64,000 bases of DNA from Pseudomonas sp. B21-028. GTDB taxonomy: Bacteria > Pseudomonadota > Gammaproteobacteria > Pseudomonadales > Pseudomonadaceae. Below are positions 9,410-17,845 of the stretch, in pieces. The notes beneath the pieces are model-generated. The model was given only the letters and a program-made list of their open reading frames with translations, was not told the origin of the DNA and made no database searches. The stretch spans positions 1,550,001 to 1,614,000 of the forward strand of contig NZ_CP087184.1 in the NCBI RefSeq assembly GCF_024749045.1. The letters run 5' to 3'. A program made the translations under genes and the position numbers. Position 1 is the stretch's first letter, and each line of letters opens with the position of its first letter.

Positions 9410-9916
9410 CTATTCGACAATCAGGCGCACAGTGTAGTTGAAGGGCGGCTCAAGCATCTTTTGCGAGATTTCAGTCCTGCAAGTGTATTTGCCATCTCCG
9501 GTGTAGGTCGATCGGCTGTTCCAGTCCGGCTTGTAGCGGGGCTCCAGGGCGCCAAAGACGATTGGGGCCTGGAATCGGGTTTGTATCTGGCATTCGAAGT
9601 CGTAATTGCTCAGGGCATAAGAGAGAACGAGTTCAATCGGTTTGACTTTCTTCAGTGTGGGCTGCCAGCCCGCGGTGGGATAGGTGTAATTCCTTTGATG
9701 GATGAAGTGGATATTGCGAATGGACTTGGGCGACACGTCATAAGCGTTCGAGGAAAAGTCTGCAGGCTGTGGCGGGTCGGTCAGCAGGTTGGTCATGGTC
9801 AACGTACCGTTGGTGTTGTTTTTGATCTCCACGGAGATGCCGGTGTTGGCCATGCTGTTGGCAACCATTGCGGGCCCCAGTGCCAGGGCAAGGATGAAAC
9901 TTTTCAGAATGTTCAT
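9410..9916 (-). CDS. exported protein of unknown function
   Basis: The product is 168 aa. It starts MNILKSFILALALGPAMVANSMAN, a Sec signal peptide probably cleaved after SMA. The start at 9916 is chosen for this; an upstream ATG at 9964 would bury the signal behind 16 residues. The mature part is about 145 residues, beta-rich in appearance and contains two cysteines (FECQI and YTCRT) that could form one disulfide. I do not recognise the family. It stands alone, with no operon partner on its strand and only a weak ribosome binding site. Confidence 0.65.
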   Translation of the reverse strand: MNILKSFILALALGPAMVANSMANTGISVEIKNNTNGTLTMTNLLTDPPQPADFSSNAYDVSPKSIRNIHFIHQRNYTYPTAGWQPTLKKVKPIELVLSYALSNYDFECQIQTRFQAPIVFGALEPRYKPDWNSRSTYTGDGKYTCRTEISQKMLEPPFNYTVRLIVE

Positions 9917-10253
9917 GGTGATGGGTTTCTCATAAAAGCAAGGCTCGCTGAAGCCTGCATACATTGATTGATAGGTTGCTGTGTTTGATTGGGTGTTGTT
10001 TTGCTGAGCGCTACTTGTCCGCGTTTTTAAAAATATCGGAAATAGAAGATATAAGCGTCATTCCTTTGAGTGGGTGGTGTTGTGTGCGGAGTTATTATTA
10101 GCGTTGTCCGATATGTGAATCCATAGTGGATAAGTGTGGTCTTGTTATCCGATGTTTCGACTGTTGATAATTGATGTGGACTTAAAGTTTGCAGGCATAA
10201 AAAAGCCCCGGCTCTTTCGAGTCGGGGCTTTTCAGTAACAGCCGCTTTTGAAC
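9917..10253. other. AT-rich intergenic region, no gene seen
   Basis: This stretch is clearly lower in GC than its surroundings. It probably holds the promoter of the exported protein on the minus strand, and ends in the xenB terminator. I see no open frame with a ribosome binding site. Confidence 0.5.
10199..10232 (-). terminator. terminator downstream of xenB (possibly bidirectional)
   Basis: A 10-bp stem (one G-T pair) starting GCCCCG has a TTTC loop. On the minus strand it is followed by TTTTTT, and on the plus strand by TTTTC. It lies about 20 bases past the xenB stop. Confidence 0.85.
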
Positions 10254-11303
10254 TTACATCATTGGGTAATCGATATAACCCACCGGACCTTTTCCATAGA
10301 ATGTTTCCGGGTGTGGTTCATTCAGCGGCGCATCGGCCTTCAAGCGTGCCGGCAAGTCCGGATTGGCAATGAAAGGCACACCGAAGGCCACGGCATCGGC
10401 CTTGCCTTCGGCCAGCCAGGCATTGGCGCGGTCCTTGGTGAAGCGCTCGTTGGCAATGTACGGGCCGCCGAAGGCTTGCTTGAGTTGTGGGCCGATGCTG
10501 TCGTCGCCTTCCTTCTCGCGGGAGCAGATGAAGGCGATGCCACGCTTGCCCAGCTCGCGGGCCACGTAGCTGAAGGTTTCCAGGCGGTTCTCGTCGCCCA
10601 TGTCATGGGAGTCGGCACGTGGTGCCAGGTGTACGCCAACCCGGCCGGCGCCCCAGACTTCAATGGCGGCGTCGGTCACTTCCAGCAACAGGCGAGCGCG
10701 GTTTTCCAGGGAACCGCCGTAGCTGTCGGTGCGTTGGTTGGTGCTGCTTTGCAGGAACTGGTCGAGCAGATAGCCGTTGGCGCCGTGGATTTCCACGCCG
10801 TCGAAACCGGCGGCCTTGGCGTTCTCGGCGCCTACGCGGTAGGCGTCGACGATGTCGGCGATTTCAGCGGTTTCCAGGGCCCGTGGTGTCGGGTAGTCGG
10901 CCAATGGGCGCACCAGGCTCACGTGGCCTTTAGGCTGGATGGCGCTGGGTGCCACTGGGGTTTCGCCATTCAGGTACGACGGGTGGGAGATCCGGCCCAC
11001 GTGCCACAGTTGCAGGAAGATCTTGCCGCCGGCGCCGTGGATCGCCTTGGTCACGTTGGACCAGCCGCGCACCTGATCGTTGGACCAGATGCCCGGGGTG
11101 TCCGGGTAACCCACGCCCATTGGCGTGACGGAGGTGGCTTCGCTGAGGATCAGGCCGGCGGAGGCGCGTTGCACGTAGTACTCGGCCATCAACGCGTTGG
11201 GCACGCGACCCGCGTCGGCGCGGCAGCGGGTCAGTGGCGCCATGATGATGCGGTTCTTCAGCTCGATGTCGCCGAGTTTGATCGGGTCGAAAATAGTCGT
11301 CAT
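10254..11303 (-). CDS. xenB: Old Yellow Enzyme-family alkene reductase (xenobiotic reductase B type)
   Basis: The product is 349 aa, an FMN-dependent TIM-barrel NADPH oxidoreductase that reduces activated alkenes, nitroaromatics and nitrate esters. Seen motifs: MAPLTRCRAD near residues 21-30, the HGANGYLLDQFLQ active-site stretch, NQRTDSYGGS and a C-terminal GKGPVGYIDYP. The sequence is very close to remembered XenB of P. fluorescens. It is the last gene of an arsR-MFS-xenB run on the minus strand, 32 bases after the MFS gene. It is probably under the same repressor, giving a stress- or electrophile-inducible detoxification operon. Confidence 0.88.
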   Translation of the reverse strand: MTTIFDPIKLGDIELKNRIIMAPLTRCRADAGRVPNALMAEYYVQRASAGLILSEATSVTPMGVGYPDTPGIWSNDQVRGWSNVTKAIHGAGGKIFLQLWHVGRISHPSYLNGETPVAPSAIQPKGHVSLVRPLADYPTPRALETAEIADIVDAYRVGAENAKAAGFDGVEIHGANGYLLDQFLQSSTNQRTDSYGGSLENRARLLLEVTDAAIEVWGAGRVGVHLAPRADSHDMGDENRLETFSYVARELGKRGIAFICSREKEGDDSIGPQLKQAFGGPYIANERFTKDRANAWLAEGKADAVAFGVPFIANPDLPARLKADAPLNEPHPETFYGKGPVGYIDYPMM

Positions 11304-11335
11304 GAATTAAAAACCTCGAAAGTGGAAAGTAAAAG

Positions 11336-12502
11336 TCAACGAGTTGCCGGAGCCAGGTCGGGGTTGGCGCCCTGGCGGAAAGTCATCAGGGTGATCAGCA
11401 GCGCCAGTACCGCCAGTGCGCCGGCGGCCAGGGGGACGCTGGTCAGGCCCAGGCCCTGGTCGATGACGCTGCCGCCGACCCAGGCGCCCAAGGCGTTGCC
11501 GATGTTGAAAGCGCCGATGTTCAGGGTGGACACCAGGTTCGGTGCCTCTTTGCCGAAGGTCACCACGTTGACTTGCAGGGCCGGCACGGCGGCGAAGCAG
11601 GCGGTGGCCCAGAGGAACAGGGTGATTTCGGTCGGGATCAGCGCCACGCTGGTCCAGCTCAACACGGTGGAGACCACGGCCATGGTGATGAACACACCGA
11701 TCAGCGTGTTCGCCAGGCTCTTGTCCGCCAGCTTGCCGCCAATGATGTTGCCCAGGGTCAGGCCCAGGCCGATCAGCACCAGGGTCCAGGTCACGCCACG
11801 GGGCGAGACGCCGGTGACTTCACCCAGCAACGGGGCGACGTAGGTGAACAAGGTGAACACCGAGGCGGAAAACAGCGCCGTCATGCCCAGGGACAGCCAC
11901 AGGCCCGTTCCCTTGAGCGCCACCAGTTCCGAGCGCATGTCGAGCTTTTCTTCATCGCGCTTGGCCGGCAGGAAGCGGATCAGACCGATCAGCGCCACCA
12001 CGCCGATGACGGTCACGGCCCAGAAGGTCGAACGCCAGCCGGCTTCCTGGCCCAGTGCCGTACCCAGCGGGACGCCGAGGACGTTGGCCAGGGTCAGGCC
12101 GGTGAACATCAGGGCCACGGCCGAGGCGCGTTTGTTGGGCGCCACCAGGCCGGCGGCCACCACCGAACCGATCCCGAAGAACGCGCCGTGGCACAAGGCG
12201 GTCACGACCCGGGCGAACATCAGCACGTTGTAGTCGCTGGCGATGGCGCACAGCAGGTTGCCGATGATGAAAATCCCCATCAACGCCACCAGGGCGGCCT
12301 TTCGCGGCAGCCGGGCGGTGGCCAGGGCCATGAAGGGAGCGCCGATGGCCACGCCCAGGGCGTAGCCGGTCACCAGCCAGCCGGCGCCGGGGATCGATAC
12401 ACCCAGGTCAGCCGCCACATCGGGCAACAGGCCCATGATGACGAACTCGGTGGTGCCGATGGCGAAGGCGCTGAGGGCCAGGATAAGGAGTGAGAGGGGC
12501 AT
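11336..12502 (-). CDS. MFS transporter, AraJ/YdhP-type drug/sugar efflux
   Basis: The product is 388 aa with 12 predicted transmembrane segments. It begins PLSLLILALSAFAIGTTEFVIMGLLPDVA, the hallmark of the DHA1 AraJ/CmlA-like subfamily, with a loop 2-3 motif GAPFMALATARLPRKA. It is an inner-membrane proton-driven exporter of unknown substrate. It lies 12 bases downstream of the arsR-type gene and upstream of xenB, so the operon pairs a sensor, an exporter and a reductase. Detoxification is the inferred job. Confidence 0.85.
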   Translation of the reverse strand: MPLSLLILALSAFAIGTTEFVIMGLLPDVAADLGVSIPGAGWLVTGYALGVAIGAPFMALATARLPRKAALVALMGIFIIGNLLCAIASDYNVLMFARVVTALCHGAFFGIGSVVAAGLVAPNKRASAVALMFTGLTLANVLGVPLGTALGQEAGWRSTFWAVTVIGVVALIGLIRFLPAKRDEEKLDMRSELVALKGTGLWLSLGMTALFSASVFTLFTYVAPLLGEVTGVSPRGVTWTLVLIGLGLTLGNIIGGKLADKSLANTLIGVFITMAVVSTVLSWTSVALIPTEITLFLWATACFAAVPALQVNVVTFGKEAPNLVSTLNIGAFNIGNALGAWVGGSVIDQGLGLTSVPLAAGALAVLALLITLMTFRQGANPDLAPATR

Positions 12503-12514
12503 GGCGAGTCCTTG

Positions 12515-12817
12515 TCAGAGCTCTTGGCTCATTTGCTTGAGGAACTGCTGGATCACTTCTTCGTTGCGTTTGAAGAAGTGCCATTGACCGACCTTCTGGC
12601 TGGTGATCAGCCCAGCCCGTTGCAACACCGCCAGATGGGCCGACACCGTGGACTGCGACAGGCCGCAACGCTGGTCGATCTGTCCGGCGCAGATGCCGAA
12701 CTCGTGGTTGTGCAATTGTTCAGGAAACTGGACCTTGGGGTCTTTGAGCCAGTTGAGGATGTCTCGCCGTACCGGGTGCGCCAGTGCTTTTATTATTTCG
12801 TCGAGGTCAAGGGTCAT
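12515..12817 (-). CDS. ArsR-family winged-helix repressor
   Basis: The product is 100 aa, the normal size for this family. The winged helix spans roughly residues 45-80 (DQRCGLSQSTVSAHLAVLQRAGLI). No arsenic-type Cys pair is seen; two cysteines (ICAGQIDQRC) lie just before and inside the recognition helix and could be redox-sensitive. It is the first gene of the operon with the MFS exporter and xenB. The upstream region, shared with divergent acpH, has three repeats of a TCG(C/T)TAT(A/T)TCG motif that are likely operators for autoregulation. Confidence 0.85.
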   Translation of the reverse strand: MTLDLDEIIKALAHPVRRDILNWLKDPKVQFPEQLHNHEFGICAGQIDQRCGLSQSTVSAHLAVLQRAGLITSQKVGQWHFFKRNEEVIQQFLKQMSQEL

Positions 12818-12847
12818 GAGGGCAGTTCGCAGTGGGTTCAGGTGAGT

Positions 12848-12957
12848 AAAACGCTATATCGCGATGAGGCGAACCTTAAATCGTTATTTCGCGATATACC
12901 AATATGGATTCGATCTGAATACCGAACAAATCGCTATATCGGGTTATAACGATATGG
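12848..12957. promoter_or_regulatory. candidate ArsR-type operators, three repeats
   Basis: Three copies of (A)CG(C/T)TAT(A/T)TCG(C/G)G occur at about 12851-12863, 12881-12893 and 12931-12943, each partly palindromic. The third is extended into an inverted repeat ending ATAACGATAT at 12946-12955. They lie between the repressor start (12817) and acpH start (12983). Confidence 0.5.
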
Positions 12958-12982
12958 GCGCGGTGATGCTAAGCTACGCGTC

Positions 12983-13576
12983 ATGAACTACCTCGCGCAC
13001 CTGCATCTTGGCGGCTCCGGCCGGGAACAACTGCTCGGCAGTCTCTATGGCGATTTCGTCAAGGGACCGCTGCAAGGCACCTACGACCCACGGATCGAAG
13101 CGGGCATTGCCCTGCATCGGCGCATTGACCAGTACACCGACCAGCACCCGTTGGTGGATGGCGCATTGTCGCGTTTTTCCACGGTGCGGCGGCGCTACGC
13201 CGGCATCGTGCTGGACGTGTTCTTCGACCATTGCCTGGCCCGGGATTGGGCGTTGTATGGCGATGGGGCACTGACGGAATTCACCTCCCGGGTGTACCGG
13301 GTGCTGGCCGACGAACCGCAACTGCCGGGACGCCTTGCGCAAATCGCGCCCTACATGGCCGCGGATGATTGGCTGGGGTCCTATCGGGAATTCGAAGTGC
13401 TCGGGCAGGTGCTGCGGGGCATTTCCCGACGCCTGTCCCGGCCGGAGGAACTGGCTGGCGCGATGGAGGAGTTGATCCGGCTCTATGAACCGTTGAGCGA
13501 GGATTTCCGCTTGTTCTATCCGCAGCTTCAGACGTTTGCGGCGAGCCACCTGTGGGAGCGAGCCTGCTCGCGATAG
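12983..13576 (+). CDS. acpH: acyl-carrier-protein phosphodiesterase
   Basis: The product is 197 aa. AcpH removes the 4'-phosphopantetheine arm from holo-ACP using a metal-dependent HD-like site. Family features: MNYLAHLHL at the start, GSLYGDFVKG, the HRRIDQYTDQHP segment and FFDHCLARDW. The final residues LWERACSR are encoded by the first arm of the REPIN at 13551, so the native C-terminus has been replaced or extended by repeat DNA. The gene is divergent from the arsR operon and convergent with olsA. Confidence 0.87.
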   Translation: MNYLAHLHLGGSGREQLLGSLYGDFVKGPLQGTYDPRIEAGIALHRRIDQYTDQHPLVDGALSRFSTVRRRYAGIVLDVFFDHCLARDWALYGDGALTEFTSRVYRVLADEPQLPGRLAQIAPYMAADDWLGSYREFEVLGQVLRGISRRLSRPEELAGAMEELIRLYEPLSEDFRLFYPQLQTFAASHLWERACSR

Positions 13577-13641
13577 CGGTCTGACATTCAATGGAGATGC
13601 TGACTGTTACACCGCTATCGCGAGCAGGCTCGCTCCCACAG
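13551..13641. repeat. REPIN (family 1), overlapping the acpH 3' end
   Basis: Inverted TGGGAGCGAGCCTGCTCGC arms with GATAGCGG tails are separated by a short spacer. The left arm supplies the last eight codons and the stop of acpH. It separates convergent acpH and olsA. Confidence 0.9.
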
Positions 13642-13663
13642 GGGATTGCGCAAGGATTTCGGC

Positions 13664-14455
13664 TCAAGCCGCAATGGCCGGGCGCATCGGCGCCTGTTGC
13701 TTCTCGGGAATCACACCGAACAAGGCCTTGTGCACCGCCTGTTGCGCCTGGAAGGCCAGGGCGGCACGTTCCTGGCCATGACAGGCGATCGGTTGCAACA
13801 GGTGGATATGCACATCCCCCAGGTCGTTGCTGAACAAGCGCATCAGGTGCGACAGCAAGTCGTCATCGCCAATGAACGGCGCCAGCGAATCAGGTTCGCC
13901 GTTGCGCAAGTAACGGATCGCCACGGGCTGCAGCGCGACGTCGGCATCGATGGCCGCCGACAGCAGGCGACCGTGGAAGGTGCGCAACGAACGGCCATCG
14001 GTGGTGGTGCCTTCCGGGAACATCAGCAACGGATGAGCCTGTTCCAGATGGCGACTCATCTGCTTGCGGATCAACTGGCTGTCACCTGACCCGCGCCGGA
14101 TAAACAGGCTGCCGGCCTTGGCTGCCAGCCAACCGGCCACCGGCCAGGTACGCACCTCGGCCTTGGACAGGAACGACAATGGCGTGAGCATGCCCAGCAG
14201 CGGAATATCGGTCCAGGACACATGATTGCTGACCCACAGCATCGGCCGTTGCGGCAACTGACCGTGGACCGTCACGGAAAAGGGCAGGGCATTGCTCAAG
14301 CGCGCCATGAAGAATCTCGACCAGCGTTGACGACGCATCATGGAGTTGGCGAGCCCCAGACGCTCGAACAGGCCGAACACGCCGGCCATCGTCAGGCCCA
14401 GCGCCACCACCAGCAGCACTCGCGCGATACGCGCGTACACCCGTAACCGGCTCAT
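13664..14455 (-). CDS. olsA: lysophospholipid-type O-acyltransferase OlsA (PlsC family)
   Basis: The product is 263 aa. It has an N-terminal membrane segment, then PlsC motifs: NHVSWTD (H-x4-D, block I), RRGSGD, FPEGTTTDG (block III) and a later P-containing block IV. In ornithine-lipid synthesis OlsA adds the second acyl chain to lyso-ornithine lipid. The start at 14455 overlaps the olsB stop as TAATG, so the two are translationally coupled. That arrangement, and the order olsB-olsA as known from pseudomonads, decide the name over a general PlsC. Confidence 0.85.
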   Translation of the reverse strand: MSRLRVYARIARVLLVVALGLTMAGVFGLFERLGLANSMMRRQRWSRFFMARLSNALPFSVTVHGQLPQRPMLWVSNHVSWTDIPLLGMLTPLSFLSKAEVRTWPVAGWLAAKAGSLFIRRGSGDSQLIRKQMSRHLEQAHPLLMFPEGTTTDGRSLRTFHGRLLSAAIDADVALQPVAIRYLRNGEPDSLAPFIGDDDLLSHLMRLFSNDLGDVHIHLLQPIACHGQERAALAFQAQQAVHKALFGVIPEKQQAPMRPAIAA

Positions 14456-15210
14456 TACACCGCTGCCTTGAAGTGGCGGGCGTAGCGTGGGCAAAGGTCG
14501 TCGCGCTTGAGCAGGATAAACACGTCGGCGACCTGGAAGTCTTCGTCCCAGCACGGCTCACCGCAGATCTTCGCGCCCAGGCGCATGTAGGCCTTGAGCA
14601 GCGGCGGCATCTCGGCGATGACATTGGACGGTACGTCGAGGGCCGGCAGCGGCTTTTTCGGCACGGCTTGCAAGTGGTCGGTGCACAGGTAACGCTCGCG
14701 CAGGCGCTGCATGATCGCCTGGGCCTGGATGCCGCCGTCCTGCATCGGAATGCTCGCGCACCCCATCAGGTAGCTGTAGGCGCCTTCGTTCAGGACTTCG
14801 GCCAGTTCGCCCCAGAGCACCGCGATGGTGCCGCCGTTGCGGTAGGCCGGATCGACGCAGGTGCGGCCGATTTCCAGGATCGGGCCCTTGAGGTGGATCA
14901 GGCCGTGGAGATTGAATTCTTCTTCGCTGTAGAAACGGCCCAGGCTGCTGGCGGCCTGGTGGTCGAGCAGGCGGGTGGTCGCCACGAGGCGCCCGGTGTT
15001 CAGGTCGCGTACACCGATGTGGGCGCAGTGAACATCATAGTCATCCATGTCCAGACCCATTTCCGCGCCCTTGAGCTTGGCGTTGAATTCGCCGCTGAAG
15101 ACGTTGAAGCGCAGGGCTTGGGCTTCTTGCAAAGCCTGGGCGCCGATCAGGCGTTCGGCTTGCAGGCGGCGTTCATTGCCGGTGTCGCTGATGCGGGCGA
15201 TCTGAGTCAT
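14455..15210 (-). CDS. olsB: L-ornithine N-alpha-acyltransferase OlsB (GNAT-like)
   Basis: The product is 251 aa of the hemolysin/GNAT-like acyltransferase family. Key features: [10 protein letters not shown] near residue 33, an LVATTRLL strand, [18 protein letters not shown] (acyl-donor binding strand and loop) and YLMGCASI. OlsB transfers a 3-hydroxyacyl group from ACP to ornithine, the first step of phosphate-free ornithine lipids. It is the first gene of olsBA. About 110 bases upstream lies a Pho-box-like set of three 11-bp-phased repeats (15319-15347), which fits the known induction of ornithine lipids under phosphate limitation. Confidence in identity is high; regulation is inferred. 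Confidence 0.87.
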   Translation of the reverse strand: MTQIARISDTGNERRLQAERLIGAQALQEAQALRFNVFSGEFNAKLKGAEMGLDMDDYDVHCAHIGVRDLNTGRLVATTRLLDHQAASSLGRFYSEEEFNLHGLIHLKGPILEIGRTCVDPAYRNGGTIAVLWGELAEVLNEGAYSYLMGCASIPMQDGGIQAQAIMQRLRERYLCTDHLQAVPKKPLPALDVPSNVIAEMPPLLKAYMRLGAKICGEPCWDEDFQVADVFILLKRDDLCPRYARHFKAAV

Positions 15211-15318
15211 AGCGAATCTCCGTGCGGGCTGTGCACCCGTCTTGGGGGTGAGCCAATCGACTTTCTTTATGCAGCCATGTTGTGCAAAGTCAGGCTATGT
15301 AGCCCCGGTGTCATCGCC

Positions 15319-15347
15319 ATGAAGCTTTGGTGATGCTTATGTGACAG
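15319..15347 (-). promoter_or_regulatory. candidate PhoB box upstream of olsBA
   Basis: On the minus strand CTGTCAC, four bases, GCATCAC, four bases, GCTTCAT occur with an 11-bp period. The first repeat matches the Pho-box half-site CTGTCA(T/C) well, the others only at TCA(C/T). Confidence 0.45.
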
Positions 15348-15364
15348 CCCTCAAGGAGGCGCCC

Positions 15365-15453
15365 TGTGGGAGCGAGCCTGCTCGCGATAGCGGTGGATCA
15401 GTTGCATCGATGTTGGCTGATACCCTGCTATCGCGAGCAGGCTCGCTCCCACA
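15365..15453. repeat. REPIN (family 1)
   Basis: Inverted REP arms of the GGGAGCGAGCCTGCTCGCGATAGCGG type, in the divergent region between olsB and the serine hydrolase. Confidence 0.88.
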
Positions 15454-15529
15454 AGGGAATGGCGTAGATATCAGAACCGTCATCAACCCAGGCTAAGCTC
15501 GACAGGTTCAATCCTCCGAGCCCCACCGT

Positions 15530-16624
15530 ATGCGCAAAGGCTGGTTCCTGATTCCGCTCCTGCTGTTCAACTTGGGCGCCCATGCCGAAGACTGGCCCGG
15601 CGAGCAATGGTCGACTGGCCAGAGGCCCACCGGGACGGCCATCGAAGCCCTCGAGCAGTACGCTTTTCCGCTGCGCGGCGACGACACCCGCCAAGGCATT
15701 CGCACCGACGCACTGCTGGTGATCCAGGATGGGCGTCTGGTCTATGAGCGCTACGCCGGCCCCACCACCGCAGACACCCCGCACCTGACCTGGTCCATCA
15801 GCAAAAGCCTGATGGCGACGGTGTTTGGCGTGGCGTACGGTGAACAGCGGTTTGCCCTGCAGGACCCGGTGGCCCGGTATTACGCCGCGTTGAGCCACTC
15901 GCCGGACCTGACCCTGGCCGATCTTTTCCACTGGGCTTCGGGCCTGGACTGGCAGGAAGACTACGAATACGCACCGCTCCATTCCTCGGTGGTGGCGATG
16001 CTCTATACCCGGGGGCGCCGCGACATGGCGGCGTTCACTGCGCAACACGAGCGCTACAGTCCGCCGGGGCAGTCGTTCCGTTATTCCAGCGGCGACAGCA
16101 ACCTGCTGGCGGCAGCCTTGAAAAATATCGTCGGCCCGGCGCGATATCCCGACTATCCCTGGACGGCGTTGTTCGAGCCGCTGGGCATCCGCCATGCGGT
16201 TTGGGAAACCGATGCCAGCGGTACCTTTGTCGGTTCGTCCTACGCCTATCTCACCGCCCGCGACCTGGCCCGTGTCGGCTTGCTGATGCAGCGCGATGGC
16301 CGCTGGGGCGAGCGGCAACTGGTTCCCAAGGAGTGGGTGGCGTTCAATCGCGAACCCTTCGCCCGGTTCCAGGCCGGCCAGGACGAGGCGGTGCCCGGCG
16401 GACACTGGTGGCTCAACCGCGCCGCCGACCCCAGCCTCCACCCCTGGCCCGATGCTCCGCCGGACACCTACGCTGCGCTTGGGCATTGGGGGCAGGCGCT
16501 GTATGTGATTCCCAGCGCCAGGCTGGTGATCGTGCGTTACGGCGATGATCGCGACGGCAGCTATCGCCATAACGAATTGCTCAAGCGCGTCATGGCGGCG
16601 TTCGCCGGGGCGGTGCAGCCATGA
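15530..16624 (+). CDS. exported serine hydrolase, class C beta-lactamase/DD-peptidase fold
   Basis: The product is 364 aa with a signal peptide ending AHA. The catalytic SxxK is S89-I-S-K92. The second motif is Y-S-S in RYSSGDSN, and a GHWGQ stretch near the C-terminus stands where the third K(T/S)G-like motif is expected. This suits the beta-lactamase-related serine hydrolase family (PF00144), which includes esterases and peptidases; true beta-lactamase activity is not implied. The substrate is unknown. The next gene overlaps by four bases (ATGA), so both are one transcription unit. Periplasmic location is inferred from the signal peptide. Confidence 0.82.
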   Translation: MRKGWFLIPLLLFNLGAHAEDWPGEQWSTGQRPTGTAIEALEQYAFPLRGDDTRQGIRTDALLVIQDGRLVYERYAGPTTADTPHLTWSISKSLMATVFGVAYGEQRFALQDPVARYYAALSHSPDLTLADLFHWASGLDWQEDYEYAPLHSSVVAMLYTRGRRDMAAFTAQHERYSPPGQSFRYSSGDSNLLAAALKNIVGPARYPDYPWTALFEPLGIRHAVWETDASGTFVGSSYAYLTARDLARVGLLMQRDGRWGERQLVPKEWVAFNREPFARFQAGQDEAVPGGHWWLNRAADPSLHPWPDAPPDTYAALGHWGQALYVIPSARLVIVRYGDDRDGSYRHNELLKRVMAAFAGAVQP

Positions 16625-16932
16625 AACGCAGGCCGTTGCTGACGCTGATGATGGCGCTGCTCATTACGCTGTTCGGTTGGCTCTGGATCGATCGGGTGGC
16701 GCTGCGGGCGTTCCCCGACATCATCAGCGCCTACACCGCCAAGGAGTATTGCTCGTGCCGCTACGTGATGCTGCAACCGGCCGACTACTGTCGTGGCTAC
16801 GTGAAACAGTCGGTACCCATCAGCGACCTTCTCGAAACCCCTGAAGAGAAACGCGTGACGGTCTCCGGGCTGGGACGCAGCAACAGCGCGCGCTGGTTGG
16901 GGGCACGGCAGGGGTGTCGGTTGGAGCCGTGA
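16621..16932 (+). CDS. small membrane-anchored protein of unknown function
   Basis: The product is 103 aa. A single N-terminal hydrophobic segment (about residues 5-24) is followed by a periplasmic-type domain with four cysteines (two in EYCSC, then DYCRG and QGCRL), enough for two disulfides. The ATGA overlap with the serine hydrolase gene suggests the two work together. Homologues sometimes carry the annotation 'amidase', but nothing in this short sequence supports that. Function unknown. Confidence 0.65.
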   Translation: MKRRPLLTLMMALLITLFGWLWIDRVALRAFPDIISAYTAKEYCSCRYVMLQPADYCRGYVKQSVPISDLLETPEEKRVTVSGLGRSNSARWLGARQGCRLEP

Positions 16933-16990
16933 GCCTGGAGCGACGCGAACCCAATATGGCAAGCGGATGGTTCTGTGACTGGGGATTCAT

Positions 16991-17119
16991 CTGTGGCGAG
17001 GGGATTTATCCCCGCTGGGTTGCGAAGCGACCCCCTGCGTCCTACCTGATTCATTGCAGTGGTTGATAGATCCTGGGGTCGCTTCGCAACCCAACGGGGA
17101 TAAATCCCCTCGCCACAGA
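16991..17119. repeat. paired inverted repeat element (family 2)
   Basis: Arms GTGGCGAGGGGATTTATCCC with CGCTGGGTTGCGAAGCG extensions are repeated in inverse orientation across about 40 bases. The same element occurs at 23831, 26505 and 60934. This is a second REPIN-like family of fluorescent pseudomonads. Confidence 0.85.
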
Positions 17120-17253
17120 TAAATTCCCTAACCACAGGTAAATCTCCTCACCACAAGGAGTTTGCGGGCCGGGCGATTGGTTAAACAGACAGTTTGCAAG
17201 CGCCCTCGGCCCGGTTAAGGTTCGCCACAGGTTTATCTGCCCTCCGAGTGTGT

Positions 17254-17844
17254 ATGTTCAAGCGGTTTCTTTCCCTCGCTGTCGCGACCTTGCTGCTGGC
17301 CGGCGCTGTGCTGCCCGCCCGGGCTGATTGGTACCTGGACGGTGAGTCGTCACGGTTGTCGTTCATCAGCAGCAAGAACGGCAACGTTTCCGAGGTCCAG
17401 CGCTTTCTGGTGCTGCATGGCCAGGTCCAGCCCAAGGGGTTGGCGCGGCTGGAAGTGGAACTGGAGTCGATCAACAGCGGCATTCCCCTGCGGGACGAGC
17501 GCATGCGCGCCGAACTGTTCGACATCAAGCAGTTCGGCGAAGCCACCGTCACTGCGCAGATCGATCTGTTGCCGATCCAGGACCTGGCCAACGGCGCACA
17601 ACTGGAACTGCGCCTGCCGCTGACCGTGGATTTGCACGGCAAGCAACACGAATACAACGTCGAACTCCTGGCCACGCGCCTGGATGAACGCCGCTTCCAG
17701 GTAGTGACCCTGGAGCCGGTGGTGCTCAACGCGGCGGACTTCGATCTGGCACCGGGGCTGGAGACGTTGCGAAAAATGGCCGGGCTGTCGGCCATCAGCC
17801 TTTCGGTGCCGGTGAATGCGGTGCTGATCTTCACGGCGCGCTGA
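17254..17844 (+). CDS. exported YceI-family protein
   Basis: The product is 196 aa with a signal peptide ending in ARA before DWYLDGESSRLSF. The lipocalin-like YceI domain follows (SFISSKNGNVSEVQ, LESINSGIPLRDERMRAELFD, VDLHGKQHEYNV). The family binds isoprenoid or other amphipathic lipids in the periplasm, and some members are base-inducible. The start at 17254 gives the signal peptide; an upstream in-frame start at 17194 has none. It lies one base before a cardiolipin-synthase-like gene, so both are probably co-transcribed and linked to envelope lipids. Confidence 0.85.
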   Translation: MFKRFLSLAVATLLLAGAVLPARADWYLDGESSRLSFISSKNGNVSEVQRFLVLHGQVQPKGLARLEVELESINSGIPLRDERMRAELFDIKQFGEATVTAQIDLLPIQDLANGAQLELRLPLTVDLHGKQHEYNVELLATRLDERRFQVVTLEPVVLNAADFDLAPGLETLRKMAGLSAISLSVPVNAVLIFTAR

Positions 17845-17845
17845 C

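Noticed and set aside
10248..11843. 531-codon open frame on the plus strand
   Set aside because: Antisense to xenB and the MFS gene, both of which have clear family motifs.
15530..16624. antibiotic resistance beta-lactamase
   Set aside because: SxxK and YSS are present, but the overall sequence is of the broad serine hydrolase group and not AmpC.
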